NCBI GenBank assembly: GCA_014649575.1
Contig: BMTH01000006.1
Location: 1-64,000, forward strand
Length of the DNA: 64,000 bases
Source of the DNA: Streptomyces griseoincarnatus
Lineage (GTDB): Bacteria; Actinomycetota; Actinomycetes; Streptomycetales; Streptomycetaceae
Direction: 5' to 3'
The position numbers were made by a program, and so were the translations under genes. This document shows positions 34,201 through 43,278 of this stretch, one piece after another. The notes below the pieces were generated by a model, which was given only the letters and a program-made list of their open reading frames with translations, made no database searches and was not told the origin of the DNA. The first letter of the stretch is position 1, and each line of letters opens with the position of its first letter.

Positions 34201-35208
34201 TCAGTGCCCGCGCGGCGCCGTGCTCGCCCGCTCCGTCAGCCGGGGCGGCAGCAGGGTGGTGCCCGGTACGGGAGCCCCGGACAGCTTCCGTATCAGCAGA
34301 TGCACCGCGCGGGCGCCCAGCTCGGCGGCCGGCACGGCCACCGAGGTGACCGGGACGCGGGCCGCCGCGGCGACCGGGGCCGGGCAGACGGCGGTGAGCG
34401 ACAGATCGCCGGGGACCCGCATCCCCAGCTGCTCGAACGCCTCGATCAGCGGGTCGACGAGCGGCTCGTTGTGCACCACCACCGCGGTCAGCGCGGGCAG
34501 GTCGCGCAGCAGCCGCTCCGCGACCGCGCGGGCCGCGTCCCGGCCGGTGCCGCACGGCAGCGCCGCCGAGGCCAGCCCGTGCCGGCCGGCGGCCGCGGTG
34601 AAGCCCTCCACCAGTCGCCGGGCGAACGCCGTGCGCCGCACGTACACCTCCGGCGGCGAGCCGACCAGCGCCACCGTGCGGTGCCCGAGCCCCGCCAGAT
34701 GGTCCACGCACAGCTCTCCGGCCGCCCGGAAGTCCAGGTCGACACAGGTCAGACCGTCCGCCTCGGCGGGCACCCCGATCAGCACGGACGGCAAGGAACA
34801 GGAGCGCAGCAGAGGCAGCCGCGGGTCCTGCAACTGCACGTCCGTCACGATCACCCCGTCCGCCAGGCCCGTCTCCGTGACCCGCCCGATGCCCTCGTCG
34901 CCCTCGCCCTGGGTGAGCAGCAGCACGTCGTGGTCGCGGGCGCGGGCGGCGGTGACCACCGACACCGCGAACTGGGTCACCACGGGCAGATGGATGCCGG
35001 GCCGCATCGGCACCGCCAGCGCGAGCACCTTCGCCCGGGCGCCGGACCGGGACCGCCCGCCGTCGTCCGTGCGGTAGCCGAGCTCACGCACGGCGGCCTG
35101 CACCCGGCGCCGGGTCGCGTCGGAGATCGGCCGCTTGCCGCTCAGCGCGTACGAGACCGTACTGGGGGAGACGCCGGCGCGCCGGGCCACATCCGTGATC
35201 TTCACCAT
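34201..35208 (-). CDS. LacI family transcriptional regulator
   Basis: 335 residues. The N-terminal HTH (VKITDVARRAGVSPSTVSYA) and hinge helix lead into a periplasmic-binding-protein-like effector domain (VLALAVPMRPGIHLP, GLADGVIVTDV, GHRTVALVGSPP). ATG 35208 has GAGGAC upstream. A perfect 16-bp palindrome 53 bp before the ATG is its probable operator. It follows the MFS transporter gene in the same direction (99 bp gap), so both may be co-regulated. Effector unknown, usually a sugar in this family. Confidence 0.93.
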   Translation of the reverse strand: MVKITDVARRAGVSPSTVSYALSGKRPISDATRRRVQAAVRELGYRTDDGGRSRSGARAKVLALAVPMRPGIHLPVVTQFAVSVVTAARARDHDVLLLTQGEGDEGIGRVTETGLADGVIVTDVQLQDPRLPLLRSCSLPSVLIGVPAEADGLTCVDLDFRAAGELCVDHLAGLGHRTVALVGSPPEVYVRRTAFARRLVEGFTAAAGRHGLASAALPCGTGRDAARAVAERLLRDLPALTAVVVHNEPLVDPLIEAFEQLGMRVPGDLSLTAVCPAPVAAAARVPVTSVAVPAAELGARAVHLLIRKLSGAPVPGTTLLPPRLTERASTAPRGH

Positions 35209-35260
35209 CGGGAGTCCTCGTGGGCACGGTCCGTGGGGGGAGGAAGCGGCCGACGCCCTT

Positions 35261-35276
35261 GTCGAAGCGCTTCGAC
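35261..35276. promoter_or_regulatory. Perfect 16-bp palindrome, LacI-type operator
   Basis: GTCGAAGCGCTTCGAC is perfectly symmetric, with the central CG typical of LacI-family operators. It stands between the MFS stop and the LacI-type gene start, so autoregulation is the simplest reading. Confidence 0.75.
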
Positions 35277-35306
35277 GGGTGAAGGTATGTGCGGGATCTG
35301 TGCCCG

Positions 35307-36611
35307 TCAATGGTGCGGACGGTGATCCATGGAGCGGTTCGACGAGCCGAACGAGAGCAGCGTCCCGGCGACCGTGAAGGCGGTCAGCGCCGCCGCCACC
35401 GGCACCCCGTATCCGGCGGTGGCCGAAACGTGCTCCACGATCCAGCCGCCGGCCGCGCTGCCGCAGGCGATCCCGCCCAGCAGCCCGGTGACCGCCAGCG
35501 TCATGCCCTCGTTCAGCCGCCCCTCGGGGGTGTGCCGCTGCACCAGGGTCATCGTGGTGACCATGGTCGGGGCGGTGGCCATGCCCGCCACCAGCAACGC
35601 GCCCGCCAGGACCAGGAGTGAACCGGTGAGGGCGGCGGCCAGCAGCGGCAGCGTCATCAGCGCGGCCATCGCGGCCAGGCACCACAGCAGGCGGGGCCAC
35701 ATCGACCCGGCCGGGCGCACCGCCCCGTACAGCAGGCCCGCCACGCAGGAGCCCGCCGCCTGGAGCGCCAGCACGGCACCGGCCGCCGTACGGTGCCCCT
35801 GCCCGTCCGCGAACGCGATCGTCACCACCTCCATCGAGCCGAACACCCCGCCCGTCGCCAGGCAGACCAGCAGCAGCGGCCGTATGCCCGGCGCGCGCAG
35901 AGGGGCCCGCCCGGCGGCGCGGCGGACGGCCGGGGGCTCCGTGGAGCGCTGCGCGGTGAACAGCGCGACACCCGTCAGCAGCAGCACCGCGCCCGTCAGC
36001 GTCCCCGCCTCGGGGAAGAACGTCCCGCACAGCACGGCCGCGAGCACCGGGCCGAGCATGAAACACAGCTCGTCGGCGGCCTGCTCGAAGGAGTTCGCGG
36101 TGTGCAGCGCGTCGGGTCTGCCCTTCAGCAGATGCGCCCAGCGGGCCCGGGACATGCCCCCGGTGTTCGGGGTGGTGGCGGTCGCGGCGTAGGCGGCGAA
36201 CAGCGTCCAGGCCGGGGCGTCGTACCGCACGCAGAGCACCAGCGCCAGCGAGCCGAGCACCGCGATCAGCGTGGCCGGAAGCGCGATCCGGGCCTGCCCG
36301 AACCGGTCCACCAGGCGCGCGGTCCACGGAGCGACCACCGCCGTCGCGGCGAGCCCGGTCGCGGTGACGGCGCCGGCCAGGGCGTAGGACCCGCGGCTCC
36401 CCGCGATCATCACGATCGCGCTCACCCCGAACATCCCCATCGGAAGCCGGGCGAGCAGATTCCCCGCCGTGAAGGCACGGGCGCCCGGCACGGCGAACAG
36501 ACGGCGGTACGGGCCCGGCTCGCGCGGGGCGCGCGGGGCGAAGTCGACGGCCACGAGGGTGTCGGAGGTGACGGTGAACAGGCGGGTGTCCCCGGAGGTC
36601 GGCTGCGGCAT
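35307..36611 (-). CDS. Major facilitator superfamily transporter
   Basis: 434 residues with about twelve hydrophobic helices, arranged six plus six around a hydrophilic centre (RSTEPPAVRRAAGRAPLRAP). The A-motif-like WTARLVDRFGQARIAL between helices 2 and 3 supports an MFS carrier, likely a drug or metabolite exporter. ATG 36611 with GAGG four bases upstream. It is divergent from a LysR gene with an 84-bp gap and followed by a LacI gene, so one of these probably controls it; the divergent LysR is the better candidate. Confidence 0.9.
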   Translation of the reverse strand: MPQPTSGDTRLFTVTSDTLVAVDFAPRAPREPGPYRRLFAVPGARAFTAGNLLARLPMGMFGVSAIVMIAGSRGSYALAGAVTATGLAATAVVAPWTARLVDRFGQARIALPATLIAVLGSLALVLCVRYDAPAWTLFAAYAATATTPNTGGMSRARWAHLLKGRPDALHTANSFEQAADELCFMLGPVLAAVLCGTFFPEAGTLTGAVLLLTGVALFTAQRSTEPPAVRRAAGRAPLRAPGIRPLLLVCLATGGVFGSMEVVTIAFADGQGHRTAAGAVLALQAAGSCVAGLLYGAVRPAGSMWPRLLWCLAAMAALMTLPLLAAALTGSLLVLAGALLVAGMATAPTMVTTMTLVQRHTPEGRLNEGMTLAVTGLLGGIACGSAAGGWIVEHVSATAGYGVPVAAALTAFTVAGTLLSFGSSNRSMDHRPHH

Positions 36612-36645
36612 GGCCTCACCGTCGCCCCTGGCCGGCCGCCTGGTC

Positions 36646-36682
36646 CAACACCTTCTCCGCACGCATTGACGCACCTGTGTTG
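36646..36682. promoter_or_regulatory. Inverted repeat in the MFS/LysR divergent promoter region
   Basis: CAACAC (36646-36651) and GTGTTG (36677-36682) are inverted 25 bp apart in the 84-bp gap between the transporter and the LysR regulator. LysR regulators commonly bind such dyads between divergent genes. Confidence 0.4.
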
Positions 36683-36695
36683 TAGGTTCGCGGTC

Positions 36696-37679
36696 ATGCC
36701 CGCCCCCGCCCACGTCGACCCCCGCCTGCTGCGCGCCTTCGTCACCGTCGCCGAGGAGCTGCACTTCACCCGCGCCGCGGCCCGCCTCTACGTCGCCCAG
36801 CAGGCGCTGAGCCGGGACGTGCGACGGCTGGAGCGGGAGCTGGGCTGCGAGCTGTTCGTCCGCAGCACCCGCCGGGTCACGCTCACCGCCGACGGCGAGC
36901 GCCTGCTGCCGTACGCGAGCGCCGCGCTCCGGGCGCAGGACGACCTGCTCGCCGCCGCAGGACAGAGCCGCCCGCTGCTGGTGGACCTCAACTCACCGGG
37001 CCTGGAGACCCACCGCGAGGTGCTGCACCGGGCGCGGGAGCGGGCGCCCGGGCACGAGCTGATGGCCCGTTACGAGAGCGGGCTGACCTGGGCGGCCGGG
37101 GAGCTGCTCGCGGGGCGGCTCGACGCGACGTTCGGCCGGTTCGCGGGGCTCGCCCCGGCCGTGAGGGCAGGCCTCGACCAGCAGCCGGTGCGCTACGAAC
37201 CGATGGCCGTGGTGCTGCCCGTGAACCATCCCCTGGCCGGTCTGCCCGAGGTGCCGCTGGCCGCGCTCGCGGGCGAGACCGTCTACGCCGGGGCGGGCAA
37301 CGCGCGCACCGAGGAGTGGACGGACCTGGCGCGGCGGCTGTTCGACGGGCGGGGCATCACGCTCGCGCCGCCCGCCCCGCTGGCGGTGGGTGAGGAGGAG
37401 TTCCAGCGGGTGATGGCGCGGACCCGCAACCCCATCCTCGCCGTGGTGGGTTTTCCGCCACTGCCGGGGACGGTGTCGCGCCCCCTGGTGGAGCCGGTTC
37501 CCCTCTCGCCCGTGTCCCTTGTATGGCGAAAAGGGATGACCCACCCTGCTTTGGCTGAACTGCGCAGGTCGGCGGCCGAATTGGCTGCCGAGCGAGGTTG
37601 GCTGGAGCGTCCCGTGGACTCCTGGCTCCCTGGATCGGACGCCGATGTGATGGGAGCGCACCCAATGTCTCGCTGCTGA
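36696..37679 (+). CDS. LysR family transcriptional regulator
   Basis: 327 residues. The N-terminal winged helix-turn-helix is canonical (LLRAFVTVAEELHFTRAAAR, LYVAQQALSRDVRRLERELG, LFVRSTRRVTLTADGERLL). The effector domain follows, with a shorter than usual first lobe. ATG 36696; the promoter region is shared with the MFS gene, which is its likely target. The co-inducer is unknown. Confidence 0.93.
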   Translation: MPAPAHVDPRLLRAFVTVAEELHFTRAAARLYVAQQALSRDVRRLERELGCELFVRSTRRVTLTADGERLLPYASAALRAQDDLLAAAGQSRPLLVDLNSPGLETHREVLHRARERAPGHELMARYESGLTWAAGELLAGRLDATFGRFAGLAPAVRAGLDQQPVRYEPMAVVLPVNHPLAGLPEVPLAALAGETVYAGAGNARTEEWTDLARRLFDGRGITLAPPAPLAVGEEEFQRVMARTRNPILAVVGFPPLPGTVSRPLVEPVPLSPVSLVWRKGMTHPALAELRRSAAELAAERGWLERPVDSWLPGSDADVMGAHPMSRC

Positions 37680-37844
37680 CACAAAAGGTCGCCGCGCAAA
37701 CACACAACCTCCGCGTGCGCTACATTCGATGCTTCGAGCACGGTGTGATAAACGGGGCGCTCGGAGCGGGTGGGGGCCCGGTCCGCCGACGGGTGCTCGG
37801 GTCGTACGCGCGCCGATGGTTCCGTTGGGGGGAAGTGCGAGCGC

Positions 37845-39383
37845 GTGGAAAAGTGGCGAGAAGACGCCCAACCGGGTCGGCCGCAGTCGGCCGACGGTTC
37901 CCGGAGGTTCGCGGAAGCGGACGAGGACGCCCGTGAGACACGGGTGCTCCCCCTGGCGGAGAGACCCGCCGAACCCGGTCCGAGAGACGGCGCGGAGAGT
38001 TTCCGCGCCGGTTCCGGTTCCGGGTCCCTCGACGAGCGCTGGGCGCGGCTCGGAGTGTTCCCGTCCGGGAACGGCAGGGACGAGGACCGCACACAGATGC
38101 TGCCCCCGACCGGGGGCGACGACAGGACCGAGGTCCTGCCCGGGACGGGCGGCCGCCCCGGCCCGTCCGGCACGCCCTGGCACGGCGGCGAGGACCGCAC
38201 ACAGGTGCTGCCCGGGGCGGGCGTCCGCCCCGGTCCTTCCACCCGCCCCGGCCCGGCCGGCGGCGTCCGCCCGGGCGACGGACCCGGACCGTCCGTCGGC
38301 GCCCGCCCGAGCGACGGGCCCGGAACGTCCGTCGGCCGCGGCGGCTTCGACGCCTTCCGCAAGTCGGCCGCGCCCGCTCCGCACCGGCCCGCCGACGACG
38401 CCTTCCGCAAGCCGGCCGCGTCCGCTCCGCACCGGCCCGCCGACGACGCCTACGACTCCGAGCGCACCACCGCCCTCCGCGTCCCCCGTCCCGCCGCTGC
38501 GGCGGCCCCGGCGGCGCCGGACGCCGGCGCCACCGCCCGGGTCCCGGCCGCGGGCGCCGCGGGCCCCACGGACGCCGGCGCCGCCGTCCGTGACCCGTGG
38601 CAGGAGGATCCCGGCACCGCCGAGGCCACCCATGACCCGCACGAGGTGACGGTCCAGCTCGACGCCGTGCAGATCGGCGCCGGCGGCGTGTTGCGCCGGT
38701 CATCCGGAGCGGGCGCGGCGCCCGAGGCGGCCCCCGTGTTCGTCGACGAGTCGGGCCGCCGCAACCGGCTCTACCGCCGCATCGGCCTGGCCGTCGGACT
38801 CGCCTGCGCGGGCTACGCCGTCGTCATGGTCGCCACCCTGCTGTCCGGCAACTCCGACGCTCCCTGGATGCCAGTCCCGGGCCAGGAGGAGAAGCCGTCC
38901 GGGCAGGTCGGGACCACCCCCCGGCCCTCCGCGACCGACCCCGTGCCCAGCTCCGGCACCAGCCTCGACCCCGGCGTCGGCACGCCCGCCCCGGGCGCCT
39001 CCGACCTGCCCGGGCCCGGAGTCTCCGCCCCCGTGGCGGGCGGCGCCGGCGGCACGGCGCGGCAGCCGGACGGCGGCGCCCCGGCGACCACCCCGGCCGG
39101 CCGCGCCAGCTCCCAGCCGGCCACCGGCGGCGGCGACGCGGGCGGCGGGGCCACCGTCGAGACGCCTCCGGCCGGCGGCGGCACCGCCACGCAGCCCACG
39201 ACGCCGACGACCCCGGCGGAGCCTCCGCCGCCCGACACGGCCGACCCGACCGGAGGCGGCGGCGGCGAGGCCGGCGGCACCGACAGCCTTTCCGCTCCCT
39301 CCGGCGGCGACCGCCCGGTCGCCGCCGAACCAGCCGCGGGCGCCGACCCCGCCGCCGCACCGTCCCCGGAGAACGTCCTCTGA
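37845..39383 (+). CDS. matA: Single-pass membrane protein with long low-complexity arms (MatA-like, upstream of matB)
   Basis: 512 residues. The cytoplasmic arm (1-312) is disordered and carries repeated Thr-x-x-Leu motifs: TRVLPL, DRTQMLPP, DRTEVLPG, DRTQVLPG, plus tandem DAFRKxAA-APHRPAD units. One helix (about 313-333, LAVGLACAGYAVVMVATLL) is followed by an outer Pro/Thr/Gly-rich arm. GTG 37845 has GGGGGAAG upstream. The stop overlaps the ATG of the deacetylase-transferase gene, so the two are coupled. From my recollection of S. coelicolor, matA lies in this position; the name is by position only. It may organise the polysaccharide synthase at the hyphal tip. Confidence 0.7.
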   Translation: MEKWREDAQPGRPQSADGSRRFAEADEDARETRVLPLAERPAEPGPRDGAESFRAGSGSGSLDERWARLGVFPSGNGRDEDRTQMLPPTGGDDRTEVLPGTGGRPGPSGTPWHGGEDRTQVLPGAGVRPGPSTRPGPAGGVRPGDGPGPSVGARPSDGPGTSVGRGGFDAFRKSAAPAPHRPADDAFRKPAASAPHRPADDAYDSERTTALRVPRPAAAAAPAAPDAGATARVPAAGAAGPTDAGAAVRDPWQEDPGTAEATHDPHEVTVQLDAVQIGAGGVLRRSSGAGAAPEAAPVFVDESGRRNRLYRRIGLAVGLACAGYAVVMVATLLSGNSDAPWMPVPGQEEKPSGQVGTTPRPSATDPVPSSGTSLDPGVGTPAPGASDLPGPGVSAPVAGGAGGTARQPDGGAPATTPAGRASSQPATGGGDAGGGATVETPPAGGGTATQPTTPTTPAEPPPPDTADPTGGGGGEAGGTDSLSAPSGGDRPVAAEPAAGADPAAAPSPENVL

Positions 39384-41581
39384 TGGCACCCCCGTCCCAC
39401 CGCCGCCGGGCGCCCCGCCCGGACCGGCGCGGCGCACTGCGCCGACGCGTACCGCTGCGCCTGCTCCTGCCGCTGCTCGTCCTGGTCGCCCTCGCCGCCA
39501 TGCTGATGCTCCGCGGCTACGTGCACAGCGAGATCCTGGCCGACCACCGGGTCCAGGACCCCGCCCCCACCACCCAGGTGCCCAAGGAGATACTCGAGGG
39601 CGGCCCGGTCATAGACGCCCGCGGCGGCAAGGCCACGACCCTGAGCGTGCCCGACCACCGGCTGGTGCTCACCTTCGACGACGGCCCGGACCCCACCTGG
39701 ACGCCGAAGATGCTCGACGTGCTGAAGAAGCACGACGCGCACGCCGTCTTCTTCGTCACCGGCACCATGGCCTCCCGCCACCCGGACCTCGTCCAGCGCA
39801 TGGTCGACGAGGGCCACGAGGTCGGCCTGCACACCTTCAACCACCCCGACCTGTCGCTCCAGTCCAAGAAGCGCATCGACTGGGAGCTGTCGCAGAACCA
39901 GCTCGCCCTCACCGGCGCGGCCGGCATCCGCACCTCGCTGTTCCGCCCGCCGTACTCGTCCTTCTCCGACGCCATGGACAACAAGTCCTGGCCGGTCACC
40001 GAGTACATCGGCAGCCGCGGCTACCTCACCGTCGTCAACAACACCGACAGCGAGGACTGGAAGCGCCCCGGCGTCGACGAGATCATCCGCCGCGCCACAC
40101 CGAAGAACGGCGAGGGCGCCATCGTCCTCATGCACGACTCCGGCGGCGACCGCAGCCAGACCCTGGCCGCGCTCGACACGTTCCTGCCCGACCTCAAGGA
40201 CAAGGGCTACGAGTTCGACAACCTCACCGAGGCCCTGGACGCGCCCAGCGCCCACAGCCCGGTCACGGGGCCCGAGCTGTGGAAGGGCAAGGCCTGGATC
40301 TTCCTGGTGCAGGCCTCCGAGAAGATCACCGGCGTGCTGGTGGTCGGCCTGGCGATCATCGGCACCCTCGTCATCGCCCGCTTCGTGCTGATGCTGCTGC
40401 TGTCCGGCGCGCACGCCCGCCGGGTGCGCCGCAAGGGCTTCCGCTGGGGCCCGCCGGTCACCGAGCCGGTCACCGTGCTGGTCCCGGCGTACAACGAGGC
40501 CAAGTGCATCGAGAACACCGTCAACTCCCTGATGGCCAGCGATCATCCGATCGAGGTGCTGGTCATCGACGACGGCTCCACCGACGGCACCGCCCGCATC
40601 GTCGAGGCGATGGGCCTGCCCAACGTCCGGGTCATCCGCCAGCTCAACGCGGGCAAGCCCGCCGCCCTCAACCGGGGCCTCGCCAACGCCCGCCACGACA
40701 TCGTCGTGATGATGGACGGCGACACGGTCTTCGAGCCGTCCACCGTCCGTGAGCTCGTCCAGCCCTTCGGCGACCCGCGGGTCGGCGCCGTCGCCGGCAA
40801 CGCGAAGGTCGGCAACAAGGACAGCCTCATCGGCGCCTGGCAGCACATCGAGTACGTGATGGGCTTCAACCTGGACCGCCGGATGTACGACATCCTGCGC
40901 TGCATGCCGACCATCCCGGGCGCCGTCGGCGCCTTCCGGAAGTCGGCGCTGGAGCCCATCGGCGGCATGAGCGACGACACTCTCGCCGAGGACACCGACG
41001 TCACCATGGCGCTGCACCGCGCCGGCTGGCGCGTGGTCTACGCGGAGAACGCCCGCGCCTGGACCGAGGCCCCGGAGACCGTCCAGCAGCTCTGGTCGCA
41101 GCGCTACCGCTGGTCCTACGGCACCATGCAGGCCATCTGGAAGCACCGCCGCGCCCTCGTCGACAAGGGCCCCTCCGGGCGCTTCGGCCGCGTGGGCCTG
41201 CCCTTCGTCTCGCTGTTCATGATCGTGGCGCCCCTGCTGGCCCCGCTGATCGACGTCTTCCTGCTGTACGGGCTGGTCTTCGGGCCGACCCAGCAGACCA
41301 TCCTCGCTTGGCTGGGCGTCCTGGCCATCCAGGCGGTCTGCGCCGCCTACGCGTTCCGCCTCGACAAGGAACGCATGACCCATCTGATCTCGCTGCCGCT
41401 GCAGCAGATCCTGTACCGCCAGCTCATGTACGTCGTGCTGCTCCAGTCCTGGATCACGGCGCTCACCGGCGGCCGGCTGCGCTGGCAGAAGCTGCGCCGC
41501 ACCGGTGTCGTCGGGGCGCCCGTGAACGGGGCGGTGCCGAGCGGCCAGGCGTACGACGACGACCGGAGGCCGGTGGCATGA
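39383..41581 (+). CDS. matB: Bifunctional polysaccharide deacetylase / processive GT2 synthase (MatB-like)
   Basis: 732 residues. After one N-terminal helix comes an extracellular NodB-type deacetylase (about 85-285: TFDDGPD, HTFNHPD, RPPY, HD in LMHDSGG). A second helix (about 312-340) leads to a cytoplasmic GT2 synthase: VLVPAYNEAKC, DDGSTDGT, MDGDT, EDTDVT and QRYRW, the processive-synthase set, then C-terminal helices. This combines PgaC- and PgaB-like functions in one chain, consistent with reports, as I recall them, that MatAB makes a poly-N-acetylglucosamine-like polymer needed for hyphal aggregation. ATG 39383 overlaps the upstream stop; its own stop overlaps the acyltransferase ATG. 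Confidence 0.92.
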   Translation: MAPPSHRRRAPRPDRRGALRRRVPLRLLLPLLVLVALAAMLMLRGYVHSEILADHRVQDPAPTTQVPKEILEGGPVIDARGGKATTLSVPDHRLVLTFDDGPDPTWTPKMLDVLKKHDAHAVFFVTGTMASRHPDLVQRMVDEGHEVGLHTFNHPDLSLQSKKRIDWELSQNQLALTGAAGIRTSLFRPPYSSFSDAMDNKSWPVTEYIGSRGYLTVVNNTDSEDWKRPGVDEIIRRATPKNGEGAIVLMHDSGGDRSQTLAALDTFLPDLKDKGYEFDNLTEALDAPSAHSPVTGPELWKGKAWIFLVQASEKITGVLVVGLAIIGTLVIARFVLMLLLSGAHARRVRRKGFRWGPPVTEPVTVLVPAYNEAKCIENTVNSLMASDHPIEVLVIDDGSTDGTARIVEAMGLPNVRVIRQLNAGKPAALNRGLANARHDIVVMMDGDTVFEPSTVRELVQPFGDPRVGAVAGNAKVGNKDSLIGAWQHIEYVMGFNLDRRMYDILRCMPTIPGAVGAFRKSALEPIGGMSDDTLAEDTDVTMALHRAGWRVVYAENARAWTEAPETVQQLWSQRYRWSYGTMQAIWKHRRALVDKGPSGRFGRVGLPFVSLFMIVAPLLAPLIDVFLLYGLVFGPTQQTILAWLGVLAIQAVCAAYAFRLDKERMTHLISLPLQQILYRQLMYVVLLQSWITALTGGRLRWQKLRRTGVVGAPVNGAVPSGQAYDDDRRPVA

Positions 41582-42912
41582 CCCACGGACACCCGTCCGG
41601 CGCCGCTCCGGTCCCGGACGGCCCTTACCCGCCCCCGTACGGCGCCCCCACGGACGTGGCCCGGCGGCCGGCGCACGCGTTCCCCCAGCAGCACACGACG
41701 GAGCCGGCGGCGGTGGAGCCGGCGCCGGAGGAAACCCCGGCCGCTCCGAAGAGGCCGGGCCGGGACAGGTACCTGGACCTGCTGCGGTCCATCGCCCTGG
41801 TTCGGGTCGTCGTCTACCACCTCTTCGGGTGGGCCTGGCTGACCGTGCTGTTCCCGTCCATGGGCGTGATGTTCGCGCTCGCCGGCTCGCTGATGGCGCG
41901 GTCGCTGAAGCGGCCCGCCTGGAGCGTGATCCGGTCCCGGGTCCGCCGTCTGCTGCCGCCCATGTGGATCTTCGGCGCGGTCGCGCTGACGCTGCTGTTC
42001 ATGAGCGGCTGGAGCCCCGGGGACGATCCGGACCAGGGTGGCGGTCCCTGGGGTCTGGTCAAGCTCTTCAACTACCTCGTCCCGATCGGCGCCCCGCCCT
42101 ACCCGTTCGAGGCCGGAGACCTGGGGTGGCTCACCGGCGGCACCTGGGCGGACGACGCGGTGGGACCGCTGTGGTACCTGCGCGCCTACCTGTGGTTCGT
42201 GCTCGCGTCGCCGCTGCTGCTGTGGGCGTTCCGCCGGGCGCCCTGGCCGACGCTGCTCGCCCCGCTCGGCCTGACGGCCGTCGTCGGCACCGGGCTGGTC
42301 ACCATCCCCGGGGAGACCGGCCACGCGGTCACCGACTTCGCGGTCTACGGTTCCTGCTGGGTGCTGGGCTTCGCCCACCAGGACGGCATGCTCAAGCAGG
42401 TGCCGCGCTACATCTCGGTGTCCTGCGCCTCACTGGTGATGGCGTTCGGCCTGTGGTGGGCCTCGGGCCACCTCGGCGACGGGGGCTGGGACCTCAACAA
42501 CATCCCGCTGGCGCAGGCCGCCTGGTCGTTCGGATTCGTGGTGATCCTGCTCCAGTACTCGCCCTCGTGGCAGGAACTGCCGGGCCGGCTCGCGGGCTGG
42601 GACAAGCTGGTGACCCTGTCCAACAACCGGGCGGTCACCATCTACCTGTGGCACAACCTGCTGATCGCGCTCACCTTCCCGATCGTCGACCTGCTGTACG
42701 AGATCCCGTTCATGCAGAGCGAGCGCGGGGTGGAGGCGCTCAACAGCACCTACGAACTGTGGGCGTTCGCGTTCGTCTGGCCGCTGATCGGTCTGATGAT
42801 CCTTTCGACGGGCTGGGTCGAGGACCTCGCTGCGAAGCGGAAGCCACGTCTGTGGCCGAACGGCAGCAAGAGCAAGCGCCCCCGGACGAGCGCCGGGGCG
42901 CACCGGGGCTGA
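41578..42912 (+). CDS. Acyltransferase 3 family membrane protein
   Basis: 444 residues. After a Pro-rich cytoplasmic N-terminus of about 60 residues come about ten hydrophobic helices, starting with RYLDLLRSIALVRVVVYHLF, the characteristic first helix of acyltransferase-3 proteins with its Arg and His. A long polar loop at about 140-190 precedes LWYLRAYLWFVLASPLLLW. Such proteins move acyl groups onto extracellular sugars. ATG 41578 overlaps the stop of the MatB-like synthase (ATGA), so it likely O-acylates that polymer. C-terminal tail strongly basic. Confidence 0.88.
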   Translation: MTHGHPSGAAPVPDGPYPPPYGAPTDVARRPAHAFPQQHTTEPAAVEPAPEETPAAPKRPGRDRYLDLLRSIALVRVVVYHLFGWAWLTVLFPSMGVMFALAGSLMARSLKRPAWSVIRSRVRRLLPPMWIFGAVALTLLFMSGWSPGDDPDQGGGPWGLVKLFNYLVPIGAPPYPFEAGDLGWLTGGTWADDAVGPLWYLRAYLWFVLASPLLLWAFRRAPWPTLLAPLGLTAVVGTGLVTIPGETGHAVTDFAVYGSCWVLGFAHQDGMLKQVPRYISVSCASLVMAFGLWWASGHLGDGGWDLNNIPLAQAAWSFGFVVILLQYSPSWQELPGRLAGWDKLVTLSNNRAVTIYLWHNLLIALTFPIVDLLYEIPFMQSERGVEALNSTYELWAFAFVWPLIGLMILSTGWVEDLAAKRKPRLWPNGSKSKRPRTSAGAHRG

Positions 42913-42980
42913 CGTCAGGTTGCCTGCGGCCACCGAGGTGTGCCGGTGGCCGTTGGGCCACTCGTTTCTTTGCCAGTGTC

Positions 42981-43087
42981 GTGCTTCCGCGACCCGCGTC
43001 AAGGGCGCTGCGTTCCGCTGCGCTCCACTCCGCGTCGGCTCCGCCGATGGCCCTCCGGGCCACCCTTGACCCGGCTCGCTGCAGCAC
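42981..43087. repeat. 107-bp element bounded by 25-bp imperfect inverted repeats
   Basis: The left arm begins GTGCTTCCGCGA and ends GTCAAGGG; the right arm begins CCCTTGAC and ends TGCAGCAC. When one is reversed and complemented, 21 of 25 positions agree. The 57-bp centre is C/G-rich. The overall form resembles a small mobile-like or structural repeat; no target-site duplication could be made out. Confidence 0.65.
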
Positions 43088-43278
43088 GGGGGAGAAGCGA
43101 GCGAGCGGCCCGGAAGAGCGGGTGGCCGGCCTGTGTCGGTCCCTTCGGCCGGTCGACCAGTCACCCGGCGTGCGGGAGACGCGCCCGCGCCTCGCGGGCA
43201 CGCCGGGTGGGCTTGGCGACTGACGGCGGGTGAAGAGACCCGTGGGCCGGGTCGGTGCCTTTTGATGTGCGGGGTCCC

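Noticed and set aside
38813..41383. 856-codon open frame antisense to matA/matB
   Set aside because: Fully covered by clearly recognised genes on the other strand; low-complexity, no motifs.
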